From Streptococcus oralis (GTDB taxonomy: Bacteria; Bacillota; Bacilli; Lactobacillales; Streptococcaceae): DNA of 64,000 nucleotides. The stretch covers positions 372,001-436,000 of the forward strand of contig NZ_QEWJ01000001.1 of assembly GCF_004127215.1 (NCBI RefSeq), in the 5' to 3' direction. Position numbers and translations under genes: made by a program. The notes beneath the pieces were generated by a model. It saw nothing but the letters and a program-made list of their open reading frames with translations. It did not search any database and was not told the origin of the DNA. This document shows, in pieces, positions 7,300 through 16,322 of this stretch. The first letter of the stretch is position 1; each line of letters begins with the position of its first letter.

Positions 7300-8989
7300 A
7301 ACTAGTTTCTATTCTATTTATGTATATTTCAACCGTCGTTCCTTTTTCGGGTGCATAATCGATCTTCATCTGATAGTTTTCGCCAAAATGAAGTTTGAGC
7401 CGTTGGTCAACATTTTGAAGGCCAACTCCCCCACGTTTGAGTTGACTTTGACTACTATCACCAACATCTTGGAAGCCAACTCCATCATCCTCAATGCGGA
7501 TGACTAGTCCTGAATCCTTTTTCTGGACAGAAAGTTTAATATGGCCCTGACCTTCCTTTTCCTTGATGCCATGATAAAGAGCATTTTCTACTAGAGGTTG
7601 TAACACCAGCTTGGGTAAGACTAGATTATCAAAGGTAGGATTTTCATCAATTTCATATTCCAGCTTATCGCCATAGCGTTGTTTCTGGATAAAGAGATAC
7701 TGGCGGACATGATTGATTTCATCAGACAGGCAAATCAAGTCCTTTCCTTGATTGAGTGCCAAGCGGAAATAGGTCGCCAAGGACTTAGTTACCTGAACCA
7801 CTCGCTGACTGTCCTGAAATTCAGCCATCCAGATGATAGTGTCAAGGGTATTATAGAGGAAATGCGGATTGATCTGACTTGATAGGGCTTGAAGTTCATA
7901 CTGACGGGTCGTTTCTTCCTGTCTGCGAACATCTGCCATCAGCTGATCAACTTGATCCAACATGGCATTGAACTGGCGAGTCACCTCTCTCAGTTCATAG
8001 GCACCAGCTTCCTTGGCACGCAGATTTTGAGATCCAGAAGCAATTTCCAGCATGGTATCTCTCAGGTCCTTCAAGGGGGCAATCCAGCGCTTGAGACTGA
8101 ACCACACCAAGCAGAGACAGGCAAGAAGAGATGTGACACTAGCCCCAAACAAGGTCCACATGAGTTGACTCCGAACCTGGTCTAACTTCTCCAGTGAAGA
8201 CACGCCAAGGACCGTCCAATCAGTTCCAGCAATCTTTTCCTGACTGACGTAGGATTGGTGGTCTGGAGTATAACCCTGCCCTGTCTCAATATAGGGTTTC
8301 ATGGCCTCCATTTCGCTAGATGAGCTATAAACTGTGTGTTGAGGATGGTAGACAAATTCATGGTTTCCATTGATTATAAAGGCAAAGCCCTGCTGACCCA
8401 ACTGGAGTTGGTTGAGGTAAGTTTCCAGAGTTTCGTAGGAAATATCCAAACGAAGCACGCCCAGATTAGCTCCCTTTGCATCAACAAGTTCTTGAGTGAC
8501 AGAAATGACCCACTGGCTGTCTGATTTACGAGCTGGGGTCAAAATGGGCTTAGCCCCCTGATGAATAGCCTTTTGGTACCAATCCTCAGCCATCATATCT
8601 GAGGATGTTTTCATCTGCACAGTGTCATCTGTAGAAATGATCTGACCGGATTTGGTCACCAGCACAACCGTTTTCAAATCCTGGTCTGCCTTTAAGATGG
8701 TCAAAAACAAATCTCGGATTCCCTTGACCTTGTCTGGACTGGGATTCTCAGCATAGGCTAGGACATCCGTCTGCTGGGTCAAACTAGTCGAGGTTGTTTC
8801 TAATTTTTTGATATAAGACTGGATAAAGTGACTAGCCTGACTGATAGTCATTTGGCTATTGCCTTCAATGGTAGCCTCAATGGCTGAAGAACTAGAGTGA
8901 TAGTAGAAAGTCCCAACCAAAGCTAGGAGAATGAGAAAGACCAGAAAAATGGAAATAACCATTCTGACTAGGAGAGAAGAACGCTTCAT
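7298..8989 (-). CDS. YesM/LytS-type sensor histidine kinase (pneumococcal HK09-like)
   Basis: A 563-residue membrane kinase. TM1 is at about residues 8-30. An extracellular Cache-like sensor with YYHSSSSAIEAT and DWYQKAIHQGAKP segments runs to about residue 275. TM2 is near 280-300, followed by HAMP. The His-kinase domain carries the phosphoacceptor motif SQINPHFLYNTLDTIIWM, and the HATPase domain has NALYHGIKEK and DDGVGF. It overlaps its regulator gene by 4 bp (ATGA). The order matches TCS09 (SP_0661/0662) beside msrAB in pneumococcus. The ligand is unknown. Confidence 0.88.
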   Translation of the reverse strand: MKRSSLLVRMVISIFLVFLILLALVGTFYYHSSSSAIEATIEGNSQMTISQASHFIQSYIKKLETTSTSLTQQTDVLAYAENPSPDKVKGIRDLFLTILKADQDLKTVVLVTKSGQIISTDDTVQMKTSSDMMAEDWYQKAIHQGAKPILTPARKSDSQWVISVTQELVDAKGANLGVLRLDISYETLETYLNQLQLGQQGFAFIINGNHEFVYHPQHTVYSSSSEMEAMKPYIETGQGYTPDHQSYVSQEKIAGTDWTVLGVSSLEKLDQVRSQLMWTLFGASVTSLLACLCLVWFSLKRWIAPLKDLRDTMLEIASGSQNLRAKEAGAYELREVTRQFNAMLDQVDQLMADVRRQEETTRQYELQALSSQINPHFLYNTLDTIIWMAEFQDSQRVVQVTKSLATYFRLALNQGKDLICLSDEINHVRQYLFIQKQRYGDKLEYEIDENPTFDNLVLPKLVLQPLVENALYHGIKEKEGQGHIKLSVQKKDSGLVIRIEDDGVGFQDVGDSSQSQLKRGGVGLQNVDQRLKLHFGENYQMKIDYAPEKGTTVEIYINRIETS

Positions 8990-9723
8990 CGACCTTCTCC
9001 CTTCTTAAACTGACGAGGCGTCACACCCGCAATCTGTTTAAAGCGTTGGGTAAAGTAGTTCATATCTTCAAAACCAACCTTCTCTGCGATTTCATAAATC
9101 TTTAAATCCGTTGTCAAGAGCAAGAGCTTGGCTTGTTTGACACGTTCTCGCACCAAATAATCCTGAAAAGGCATGCCCAGCTCTTTCTTAATCAAAGAAC
9201 TCAGATAAGTCGAACTAAAGCCCAAGTCACTGGCCAAGGTCTTTAAACTGAATTGGCTATCAGATAGATGAGACTGGATTTTCTGGGCCATATTTCCTTC
9301 AAACTTGGCAGTCAATAAACCTTGTAACTGCTCTTCCTTTTCTTCCTGATCTAGTTTTTGCTTGATTTTCCCCAACATTTCCTCAATATCCTGACGAGAA
9401 AAGGGTTTGAGCAGGTAGTCATCCACACCTAGTTTGACAGCAGACAAGGCATAATCAAAATCATCGTAACCTGTCAAAAAAGCCAGATGAACCTGAGGAT
9501 AGGTTTCTCGGACCAGGCTGGCCAACTGGATGCCATTTAGCTGAGGCATGTTGATATCGGTTAAAATGATGTCTGGCACCTGCTTTTGAATCAATTCCCA
9601 AGCCTGCCTTCCATTTTCAGCCTGACCAATGATTTCCATATCGTAGGCTGCTACATTGACCAGCTTGGTCAAGCCTTGTCTTACCAGATACTCATCTTCT
9701 ACGATTAAGATTGTGTAGGTCAT
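8986..9723 (-). CDS. AraC-type response regulator (pneumococcal RR09-like)
   Basis: A 245-residue YesN-like regulator. The start at 9723 (MTYTILIVEDE) is favoured by AAGGAG 6 nt upstream over the GTG at 9741. The receiver domain has the DD-type acidic pocket (VEDEY), the phosphoacceptor Asp in IILTDINMP, and the lysine in LLKPF. The C-terminal ~100 residues are an AraC/XylS double helix-turn-helix ending GFEDMNYFTQRFKQIAGVTP. An extended -10 TGCTATACT (9753-9761, minus) lies upstream. It is co-transcribed with the kinase. Confidence 0.92.
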   Translation of the reverse strand: MTYTILIVEDEYLVRQGLTKLVNVAAYDMEIIGQAENGRQAWELIQKQVPDIILTDINMPQLNGIQLASLVRETYPQVHLAFLTGYDDFDYALSAVKLGVDDYLLKPFSRQDIEEMLGKIKQKLDQEEKEEQLQGLLTAKFEGNMAQKIQSHLSDSQFSLKTLASDLGFSSTYLSSLIKKELGMPFQDYLVRERVKQAKLLLLTTDLKIYEIAEKVGFEDMNYFTQRFKQIAGVTPRQFKKGEGR

Positions 9724-9793
9724 GCTCTGCTCCTTTGTCACTTACTAGTATCAGTATAGCAAAATTCTCCTCTAACTGCTTAGGAAAGACTTC

Positions 9794-10906
9794 TTAATCG
9801 ACATAATCTAGTAAATAAGCATAGCCTTTTTCTGCCATTTGGTCTTTGGGAATAAAGCGGATAGAAAGACTATTGATACAGTAGCGCAAGCCCCCCTTGT
9901 CCTGTGGACCGTCTGTAAAGACATGACCAAGATGAGAATCTCCAACTCGACTTCTCACTTCCATGCGCGTCATGTTGTAAGACTTATCTTCTTTGTAGGT
10001 GGCAACATCTGGACTGATTGGCTGGGTAAAACTAGGCCAGCCACAACCAGACTCGAACTTGTCCTTCGATGAAAAGAGGGGTTCGCCAGTTGCCACATCC
10101 ACATAGATACCAGATTCAAATTTATCCCAGTAGCGGTTTGAAAAAGCTCGTTCTGTTTGATTTTTCTGAGTAACTGCATACTCCTCAGCTGACAAGGTCT
10201 TTTTCAATTCCTCATCACTTGGTTTGGGATATTTGCTGGCATCAATGACGGGATAGGCCGCCTGATTGACATTGATATGGCAGTAGCCATTTGGATTTTT
10301 CTTGAGATAGTCTTGGTGGTAATCCTCAGCCACTACAAAATTCTTCAAGGGCTCCTTTTCAACTGCTAGAGGTTGGTCGTATTTCTTAGCCACCTCATCA
10401 AAGACTTGATTGATTACCTCCAAATCCTTGTCATCTGTGTAATAAACGCCGGTACGATACTGAGTCCCCACATCATTTCCTTGTTTATTTTTGCTGGTTG
10501 GATTAATGATGCGGAAGTAATGAAGCAGGATTTCCTTGAGGGAAATTTGATTAGCATCATAGGTGACATGGACAGTCTCTGCATGTCCTGTTTGGTTGAT
10601 CAATTCGTACTTGGTTGTTTCCCCTCTACCATTTGCATAGCCTGAAACGGCATCTGTCACTCCGGGAACGCGAGAGAAGTATTCCTCCACTCCCCAGAAA
10701 CATCCCCCAGCTAGGTAAATCTCGTGCAAGTCTGCGTCTTTACTGACTTCTGTTTTTTTCACTGTTTTTCCTCCTTGGCTAACTGACGCTTTCTCAATTT
10801 GCGACGTATCTGTCTGCCCTGAATTTCGCATCAATAGAAAATAGAGACCGGTTATGGCTAGGAAAAAGATCCCTACCAAGACAAACAATTTTACTTTATC
10901 ATTCAT
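9794..10906 (-). CDS. msrAB: Membrane-anchored methionine sulfoxide reductase MsrA-MsrB fusion
   Basis: A 370-residue surface repair enzyme. An N-terminal TM anchor (about residues 6-24) is followed by an MsrA domain with the catalytic cysteine in [13 protein letters not shown]-terminal MsrB domain carries CGWPSF and the catalytic cysteine in [13 protein letters not shown]. It reduces both methionine-sulfoxide epimers in exported proteins, using electrons from the thioredoxin-like lipoprotein and CcdA encoded just upstream. This matches SpMsrAB2 (SP_0660). Three genes in tight succession form one operon. Confidence 0.95.
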   Translation of the reverse strand: MNDKVKLFVLVGIFFLAITGLYFLLMRNSGQTDTSQIEKASVSQGGKTVKKTEVSKDADLHEIYLAGGCFWGVEEYFSRVPGVTDAVSGYANGRGETTKYELINQTGHAETVHVTYDANQISLKEILLHYFRIINPTSKNKQGNDVGTQYRTGVYYTDDKDLEVINQVFDEVAKKYDQPLAVEKEPLKNFVVAEDYHQDYLKKNPNGYCHINVNQAAYPVIDASKYPKPSDEELKKTLSAEEYAVTQKNQTERAFSNRYWDKFESGIYVDVATGEPLFSSKDKFESGCGWPSFTQPISPDVATYKEDKSYNMTRMEVRSRVGDSHLGHVFTDGPQDKGGLRYCINSLSIRFIPKDQMAEKGYAYLLDYVD

Positions 10907-10915
10907 GATCTTTCT

Positions 10916-11479
10916 CTACCCCATTTCCTTTAATGTTTTTAAAATCATATCCTTATCCATAAAACCTGGTTGCGTTTTGACCAGCTTGCCTTCCTTGTCT
11001 ATAAAGGCTTGAGTCGGGTAAGAACGGACACCATAACTTTCCAAAAGTTTGCCTGACGGATCAATTAAAACTGGAAAATTTTTATAATCTAAGCCCTTAT
11101 ACCAGTTCTTAAAGTCAGCTTCAGATTGTTCTCCCTTGTGTCCAGGTGACACTACCGTCAAGACCACATAATCATCACCAGCATCCTTAGCAATTTCGTC
11201 CGTATCTGGAAGGCTGGCTAGACAGATGGAACACCAAGAAGCCCAGAATTTAAGATAGACTTTCTTGCCTTTGTAGTCAGATAAACGATAGGTCTTACCA
11301 TCTACTCCTGTTAGTTCAAAATCAGCAACCGCCTGACCTTTAGTCGCAGTTTGCGCACCAACTTGTTCTGTTTTGGTTTGCTCCTTCATAGTTGATTCGT
11401 CTGACATGTTTTTAGCCGAACAGGCTGCCAAGCAACAAATTGAGCCTACTCCAAGGAGACATGTTTGCCATTTTTTCAT
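10916..11479 (-). CDS. etrx1: Extracellular thioredoxin-like lipoprotein (Etrx1-like)
   Basis: The start at 11479 (MKKWQTCLL) is chosen over 11500 because AGAGGAAAAAGAA directly precedes it. The 187-residue precursor has a lipobox (CCLAAC) for anchoring. Its TlpA/ResA thioredoxin fold has the active site WASWCSICLASLP (CSIC) and the cis-Pro loop RSYPTQAF. In pneumococcus Etrx1 takes electrons from CcdA1 and passes them to MsrAB2. The gene lies between these two, 9 nt from msrAB. Confidence 0.92.
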   Translation of the reverse strand: MKKWQTCLLGVGSICCLAACSAKNMSDESTMKEQTKTEQVGAQTATKGQAVADFELTGVDGKTYRLSDYKGKKVYLKFWASWCSICLASLPDTDEIAKDAGDDYVVLTVVSPGHKGEQSEADFKNWYKGLDYKNFPVLIDPSGKLLESYGVRSYPTQAFIDKEGKLVKTQPGFMDKDMILKTLKEMG

Positions 11480-11492
11480 TTCTTTTTCCTCT

Positions 11493-12203
11493 CTATTCAA
11501 ATAATGTAGTCAAAATGGAAGCATTTCCCAAAAGCACCAAGATTCCCATCAGGATAATGAGGAAACCACCCACTTTTTTGAGGATTCCGAGGTAAGGATG
11601 GAGTTTTCGGAAATGTTTCAAAACATAGCTGGAGGCGAGAGCTAGAACTAAAAATGGTAGCGCCAAACCCAGCGTGTAAACCAACATGAGACCAGCTCCC
11701 TGCCAAGCACCTGAGCCACCTGAAGCCGCTAAGGCCAAAACAGACCCTAGAACCGGCCCTACACATGGCGTCCAAGCAAAACTAAAGGTCAACCCCAGTA
11801 AAAATGCCTGACTATAGCCATTACCCTTTTGTCCCTGTCTCTTTAATTGTAGCCTCCTTTCCTTGTAGAGCCCCTGAAAATGTAAGACCTCCATCTGGTG
11901 CAAGCCCAAGAGAATGATAACCGCACCCGTCACATACTGAAACCAAGAGGCATACAAAAGGTTTCCTAAAAAGCCAGCTCCATAACCCAGTAGGATAAAG
12001 ATAAAGGAAATCCCCGCTATAAAAGCCAGAGTTCGCAATAAACTAACAATTGAGATTGAAAATTTCTCGCTAGAAGCCTGAGCACCATCTTTATCATCCA
12101 ACAAGACCCCTGCATAAACCGGTAATAAGGGTAAGATACAAGGAGAAAAGAAGGAAAGAATCCCAGCAAGAAAAACACTGATAAAAAAGAATACATTGTC
12201 CAT
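11493..12203 (-). CDS. ccdA: Cytochrome c biogenesis/thiol-disulfide transporter CcdA
   Basis: A 236-residue polytopic membrane protein with six hydrophobic segments. Paired redox cysteines lie in FFSPCILPLLPVY (TM1) and FAWTPCVGPVLG (TM4), the CcdA/DsbD-beta signature. It carries electrons from cytoplasmic thioredoxin to the extracellular thioredoxin-like lipoprotein. It is the first gene of the ccdA-etrx1-msrAB operon; the ATG at 12203 has AAGGGTGAAA upstream. Confidence 0.95.
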   Translation of the reverse strand: MDNVFFFISVFLAGILSFFSPCILPLLPVYAGVLLDDKDGAQASSEKFSISIVSLLRTLAFIAGISFIFILLGYGAGFLGNLLYASWFQYVTGAVIILLGLHQMEVLHFQGLYKERRLQLKRQGQKGNGYSQAFLLGLTFSFAWTPCVGPVLGSVLALAASGGSGAWQGAGLMLVYTLGLALPFLVLALASSYVLKHFRKLHPYLGILKKVGGFLIILMGILVLLGNASILTTLFE

Positions 12204-12318
12204 ATCTTTTCACCCTTCTTTCTTTTGATAAGTCTATTATAATTCCCAAGCCTAAGAAAAAACAGGGACAATGATAGGAAAAAATAGGAATTTAATCAGT
12301 TTATTCAGAAATATGGTA

Positions 12319-12346
12319 CAAAAAAAGCCAGACAAGATCTGACTTT
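12319..12346 (-). terminator. Terminator of the acetyltransferase gene
   Basis: The stem AAAGTCAGA / TCTGGCTTT (minus strand) is followed by a run of seven T residues. Confidence 0.8.
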
Positions 12347-12366
12347 GATAGAAACAGAAAAGAAAA

Positions 12367-12918
12367 TCACCTGTCTTCCCTACTTATCTGGTAATAAATA
12401 AGGTCCGCAACGTAGTCTTTTCTCTCAACCCCATTGGCAATAGTTTTTAGATAGGACATCCCCGCTTTTTCCATCACACGACCTGAAGCTGGGTTGAGAC
12501 TGGCATAACGTGCTCTGACCTTTTGAAAGCCTGCTCGAGTAAAACAGAAGTCTAAGACAGCTTTCAAGGCCTCCGTCATCATACCTCGGCTCCAATAGTT
12601 TTTTCCTAAAATATACCCAATTTCACAAGAAGAATCATTCTCATCCATTGCAACGATGCTGATATCACCTATCACTTGCTCTGGGTTTTCTTTGAGACAA
12701 ATCGCCCATTTGTAATAGTTGGGCTTGGCATAGGAGGAAACCCAATTGCGAATCGAGTTTCGAGTCTGTTCAACATTTAGGTGGGGAGCCCAGGTGACAT
12801 AGGTCAGATTCTCAGCAGACGAAGCCCAATTTTGAAACATAGCTTCTGCATCGCTCTCCACAAATCTTCTTAAGTTCAAACATTCTGTCTGTAACATTTG
12901 CGTACCGATTTCTTTCAT
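12367..12918 (-). CDS. GNAT family N-acetyltransferase (RimJ/RimL-like)
   Basis: A 183-residue protein. The ATG at 12918 (MKEIGTQMLQTECLNLRRF) has GAGGT 8 nt upstream; the longer frame from 12981 lacks one. It carries the RimJ/RimL hallmarks LRRFVESDAEAMF and LGKNYWSRGMMTEALKAVLDF, with the acetyl-CoA loop GYILGKNYWSRGMMTE and a terminal NPASGRVMEKAGM. The substrate is unknown (N-terminal protein or antibiotic acetylation are both possible). Confidence 0.85.
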   Translation of the reverse strand: MKEIGTQMLQTECLNLRRFVESDAEAMFQNWASSAENLTYVTWAPHLNVEQTRNSIRNWVSSYAKPNYYKWAICLKENPEQVIGDISIVAMDENDSSCEIGYILGKNYWSRGMMTEALKAVLDFCFTRAGFQKVRARYASLNPASGRVMEKAGMSYLKTIANGVERKDYVADLIYYQISREDR

Positions 12919-13008
12919 GATGCGACCTCGCTTCCTTATTTCCGTACTTGGGGTAAAAAGATCCCTCGAATCTACTCTCACTTTTTTATTTCAGGGTAAA
13001 AGGCTAAA

Positions 13009-13027
13009 AACCTCCACTGGAGGTTCC
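13009..13027. terminator. Hairpin upstream of the acetyltransferase gene
   Basis: AACCTCC / GGAGGTT stem. On the minus strand it is followed by TTTTAGCC. With the next hairpin it makes a tandem pair downstream of nadE. It could terminate nadE read-through or attenuate the acetyltransferase transcript. Confidence 0.6.
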
Positions 13028-13054
13028 TCGTTTTCCCATATTTAGACTCGGGCT

Positions 13055-13077
13055 AAAAAGGTCCCCCGGACCTTTTT
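13055..13077 (-). terminator. Terminator overlapping the nadE stop codon
   Basis: The perfect stem AAAAAGGTCC / GGACCTTTTT contains the last base pairs of nadE and supplies its own T-run. Confidence 0.85.
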
Positions 13078-13900
13078 ACTCCCAAAAGTCATCAAAGACG
13101 GTGATGGGTAAGTGACGTTTGTGTTGGCCTTTATGCCACCAGTTTTCGATCCTTGCTTGAGCTTCTGGGCTGATTGTTTTGCCTTCTAGGTAGTCATCAA
13201 TCTCTGCATAAGTGACTCCGAGAGCGACTTCGTCAGCCAAGCCTGGCTTATCTTCTTCAAGGTCTGCGATGGGTACTTTTTCATAGAGGGCAGGATCTGC
13301 TCCAAGTTCTTTCAATAGTTGTTTTCCTTGGCGTTTATTGAGTCGGTAAAGAGGGAGAATGTCCGCACCACCGTCACCAAACTTAGTAAAGAAACCTGTG
13401 ATATTTTCAGCTGCATGGTCTGTTCCAATGACCGCTCCGCTATATGCTCCTGCTAGCGCATATTGGGCAATCATACGACTACGAGCCTTGATATTTCCTT
13501 TATTAAAATCCGTCATTGGACTGCCTGTAGCTTCTACTGCTAAGGCCATGGCATCAACAGAATCTTTTATATTCACCACTAAACTGACGTCTGGTTGGAT
13601 GAAAGCAAGGGCTTTTTGGGCATCCTCTTCGTCAGCTTGGACTCCATAAGGTAGGCGGACAGCAATAAATTTGTAGCTATCATCACCAGTTTCTGCTCGC
13701 ATTTCTTCCATAGCTAATTGTGCCAAGCGTCCTGCTAAGGTTGAGTCTTGTCCCCCAGAAATCCCTAGTACAAAAGTTTTAAGGAAGGGGTGTTTTTTTA
13801 GGTATTTTTTTAAGAAGTCAATCGAACGACGGATTTCTTCCTGGGCGTCGATTACTGGTTTGACACCCAATTGCTGGATAATGGTCTCTTGCAAACTCAT
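13076..13900 (-). CDS. nadE: NH3-dependent NAD synthetase
   Basis: A 274-residue ATP pyrophosphatase that amidates nicotinate adenine dinucleotide to NAD. The PP-loop is [17 protein letters not shown], and the signature [20 protein letters not shown] binds substrate. There is no glutaminase domain, so ammonia is the donor. The ATG overlaps the pncB stop (ATGA), so the two NAD-salvage genes are translationally coupled. Confidence 0.97.
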   Translation of the reverse strand: MSLQETIIQQLGVKPVIDAQEEIRRSIDFLKKYLKKHPFLKTFVLGISGGQDSTLAGRLAQLAMEEMRAETGDDSYKFIAVRLPYGVQADEEDAQKALAFIQPDVSLVVNIKDSVDAMALAVEATGSPMTDFNKGNIKARSRMIAQYALAGAYSGAVIGTDHAAENITGFFTKFGDGGADILPLYRLNKRQGKQLLKELGADPALYEKVPIADLEEDKPGLADEVALGVTYAEIDDYLEGKTISPEAQARIENWWHKGQHKRHLPITVFDDFWE

Positions 13901-15357
13901 TCTTCTTCTCCTTCGCCAAGGGCTTCCTTGCGCATCTTATCAATCAAGTCCATCTTATCTTGCCAAATATCACGGGCCAAATCTACTGGATAGTGCTGTG
14001 GATTGAGTACCCGTTTATACTCATCCCAAAGCTTGTCAAATTCTTTGCGAGCATAGGCCTGAATTTCTGTCAAACTAGGCAAGTTGTAAACCAATTTCCC
14101 TTCTTTGAAGATGTCCACCAAGAGAGGAACAGCATCAAAATTTCGAACAGTCTTCTTAATGTAAGTATAGGTCGGATGGAACATTTTGATTTCTGTCATG
14201 CTGGCAACATCCACACCGTCATAGGTGATGTAGTCACCTTCTGACTTGCCTTTTTCACGACTGGTAATGCGCCATACCTGCTTCTTACCTGGTGTCGATA
14301 CTTTTTCAGCATTGCTTGAAAGCTTGATGGTGTTGCGCATATGATCATTTTCATCTTCAATGGCTACAATCTTATAAACTGCGCCAAGAGCAGGCTGATC
14401 ATAGGCTGTGATCAGCTTGGTTCCAACACCCCAGACATCGATCTTAGCGTGTTGCATTTTGAGGTTAAGGATGGTATTTTCATCGAGGTCATTGGAAGCG
14501 TAAATTTTGGCATCTGGATATCCAGCTTCATCTAACTGTTGACGAACTTTCTTGGAAATATAGGCAATATCCCCAGAGTCGATACGAACACCCTTAAAGT
14601 TAATCTTGTCTCCCAGTTCACGAGCAACCTGAATGGCAGCTGGCACACCGATGCGAAGCGTATCATAAGTATCTACTAGAAAGACACAGTCACGATGGGT
14701 TGAAGCATAAGCCTTAAAGGCCTCATAGTCGTTTCCATAAACCTGTACCAAAGCATGAGCATGAGTACCCAAGACAGGAATACTAAAGAGCTTCCCTGCT
14801 CGCACGTTGCTAGTTCCGTTGGCTCCACCAATCACGGCTGCGCGTGTTCCCCAGATAGCAGCATCCATTTCTTGCGCACGACGTGTTCCGAATTCCATCA
14901 AAGGCTCATCTTCAATGACCGAACGAATACGTGCTGCCTTGGTCGCTATCAAGGTTTGAAAGTTAACGATGTTTAAGAGAGCCGTTTCGACCAATTGACA
15001 TTGGGCTAGAGGTCCCTCCACCTGCACAATCGGCTCATTAGCAAAAACCAAATCCCCTTCCTGAGCGGAACGAACCGTCAACTCCAACTTGAGATTTCGG
15101 AGGTAGTCCAGGAATTCTCCATGATAGCCAAGTGACTCCAAGTAGTCGATATCGCTATCTGAAAAACGCAAATCTTCAAGATATTGTACAATTCTTTCCA
15201 AACCAGCAAAAACTGCATAGCCGTTGTTGAAGGGTTGCTGGCGGAAATAAACCTCAAAAACCGCCTTCTTATTGTGAATTCCTTGGTCAAAGTAAACCTG
15301 CATCATGTTGATCTGGTACAAGTCTGTGTGCAAAGTTAAACTATCATCTGGATACAT
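13897..15357 (-). CDS. pncB: Nicotinate phosphoribosyltransferase
   Basis: A 486-residue enzyme converting nicotinate and PRPP to nicotinate mononucleotide. Recognisable segments are [12 protein letters not shown] near the N-terminus, [13 protein letters not shown], the phosphohistidine region [12 protein letters not shown] and [15 protein letters not shown]. It is the first gene of the pncB-nadE operon. It has an SD AAGGAAAAC and a TATAAT -10 preceded by an 18-bp palindrome. Confidence 0.96.
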   Translation of the reverse strand: MYPDDSLTLHTDLYQINMMQVYFDQGIHNKKAVFEVYFRQQPFNNGYAVFAGLERIVQYLEDLRFSDSDIDYLESLGYHGEFLDYLRNLKLELTVRSAQEGDLVFANEPIVQVEGPLAQCQLVETALLNIVNFQTLIATKAARIRSVIEDEPLMEFGTRRAQEMDAAIWGTRAAVIGGANGTSNVRAGKLFSIPVLGTHAHALVQVYGNDYEAFKAYASTHRDCVFLVDTYDTLRIGVPAAIQVARELGDKINFKGVRIDSGDIAYISKKVRQQLDEAGYPDAKIYASNDLDENTILNLKMQHAKIDVWGVGTKLITAYDQPALGAVYKIVAIEDENDHMRNTIKLSSNAEKVSTPGKKQVWRITSREKGKSEGDYITYDGVDVASMTEIKMFHPTYTYIKKTVRNFDAVPLLVDIFKEGKLVYNLPSLTEIQAYARKEFDKLWDEYKRVLNPQHYPVDLARDIWQDKMDLIDKMRKEALGEGEEE

Positions 15358-15431
15358 CTGTTTTCCTTCTTCCTTGTTTATAAGCCATGAAAGCCCTTAG
15401 TCGCTTTCCAACCATCTGATAAATTAGTACT

Positions 15432-15461
15432 ATTATAACACATTTTATCGATATTGATAAA
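15432..15461 (-). promoter_or_regulatory. pncB promoter with overlapping 18-bp palindrome
   Basis: The -10 TATAAT (15432-15437, minus) has a TGTG extension. Immediately upstream is the near-perfect palindrome TTTATCGATATTGATAAA (15444-15461), which covers the -35 and spacer, the usual place for a repressor site. The regulator is unknown; an NAD-responsive repressor would make sense but this is inference. Confidence 0.45.
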
Positions 15462-15472
15462 AAGCTAACAAA

Positions 15473-15961
15473 CTATTCTCCACTCTCAAGTTCATCCATA
15501 TCTTGCTCAAACTTTTTTTGAGCCCATTCGCCATAACTTTTAAGCCCGAGATTGCCGATAAAAACCCAAGGAAGGTAAATCAGGTAAGTAATGGTCCAAG
15601 CAGACAAGTATTTAAAGTTCAAAGGATTGTGCTGATAAATTTCTACGTTAAATTGATAATTCTGCAACATCAAAAGAGTTGTAATAGCGAGAGTTACCAG
15701 CAAACACCCTACAATCGTAAAATGAAAACGACTATAGTAGTTCACACCCAAATCTCGAGCACGGCCGAAAAAGTAAGAAGTTCCAATAATGATAATGATG
15801 AGAATCATTCTCGGATTAAAAAGACTTGGTGCTAATACTGCAATCATATAAGATAAAAGCAAGAAAGCTATAGAGATATAGAAACTTTCAGCCCCCGCTT
15901 TATTCATCAGTTGTTCTTCTCTTTCGTCTAGTAATTGATAATAAAAAAATCTATTTTTCAT
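15473..15961 (-). CDS. Four-TM membrane protein paired with an XRE regulator
   Basis: A 162-residue protein. A charged N-terminus (LLDEREEQLMNKAG) is followed by four predicted membrane spans (about residues 28-45, 50-65, 82-98 and 120-140) and an acidic tail. It overlaps the upstream HTH gene by 11 bp. Such small DUF3278/DUF6773-like membrane proteins commonly pair with an XRE regulator in Firmicutes. Function unknown. Confidence 0.7.
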   Translation of the reverse strand: MKNRFFYYQLLDEREEQLMNKAGAESFYISIAFLLLSYMIAVLAPSLFNPRMILIIIIIGTSYFFGRARDLGVNYYSRFHFTIVGCLLVTLAITTLLMLQNYQFNVEIYQHNPLNFKYLSAWTITYLIYLPWVFIGNLGLKSYGEWAQKKFEQDMDELESGE

Positions 15962-16160
15962 CTTCTTCCTCCCAAAATAGTTGGTCTAAGGTTTTGCCTA
16001 AGCATCTGCAAATGGACTGACAGAGCGAGAGACTAGGATTATATTTCCCTGCTTCTATCAAACCGATAGTCTGTCGCGTAACACCCACAGCTTCTGCCAA
16101 ATCACCTTGTGTCATATCAAGCTCCACACGAGCTAGTTTTAACTTTAAATTTTTAGCCAC
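15951..16160 (-). CDS. XRE-family helix-turn-helix regulator (short)
   Basis: A 69-residue single-domain regulator with TQGDLAEAVGVTRQTIGLIE as its HTH. An ATG at 16166 abuts the AAGGAGG, which is too close. The GTG at 16160 has ideal 6-nt spacing, giving a product starting MAKNLKLKLARVEL. It probably controls its own operon with the following membrane protein. Confidence 0.85.
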   Translation of the reverse strand: MAKNLKLKLARVELDMTQGDLAEAVGVTRQTIGLIEAGKYNPSLSLCQSICRCLGKTLDQLFWEEEDEK

Positions 16161-16268
16161 TAGCATCCTCCTTCGATTTTTTAAAAAGTTGCGCTTCTTT
16201 TTAAAATCATTATACCATATATCTAACTTAATGCAATATATAAATGTCATTTTGTAAGATTTTATTAA

Positions 16269-16305
16269 CAAAATACTCTCTATCACAAAAAATAGAGAGT
16301 GTTTT
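16269..16305 (-). terminator. Terminator copy at the downstream end of the methyltransferase/GHKL island
   Basis: The stem ACTCTCTA / TAGAGAGT has an A/T-rich loop containing CACAAAA. It lies just after the GHKL ATPase stop. It is closely similar in stem, loop and flanks to the hairpin at 20038-20070. Confidence 0.8.
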
Positions 16306-16322
16306 AGAAAAAATATTAAACA

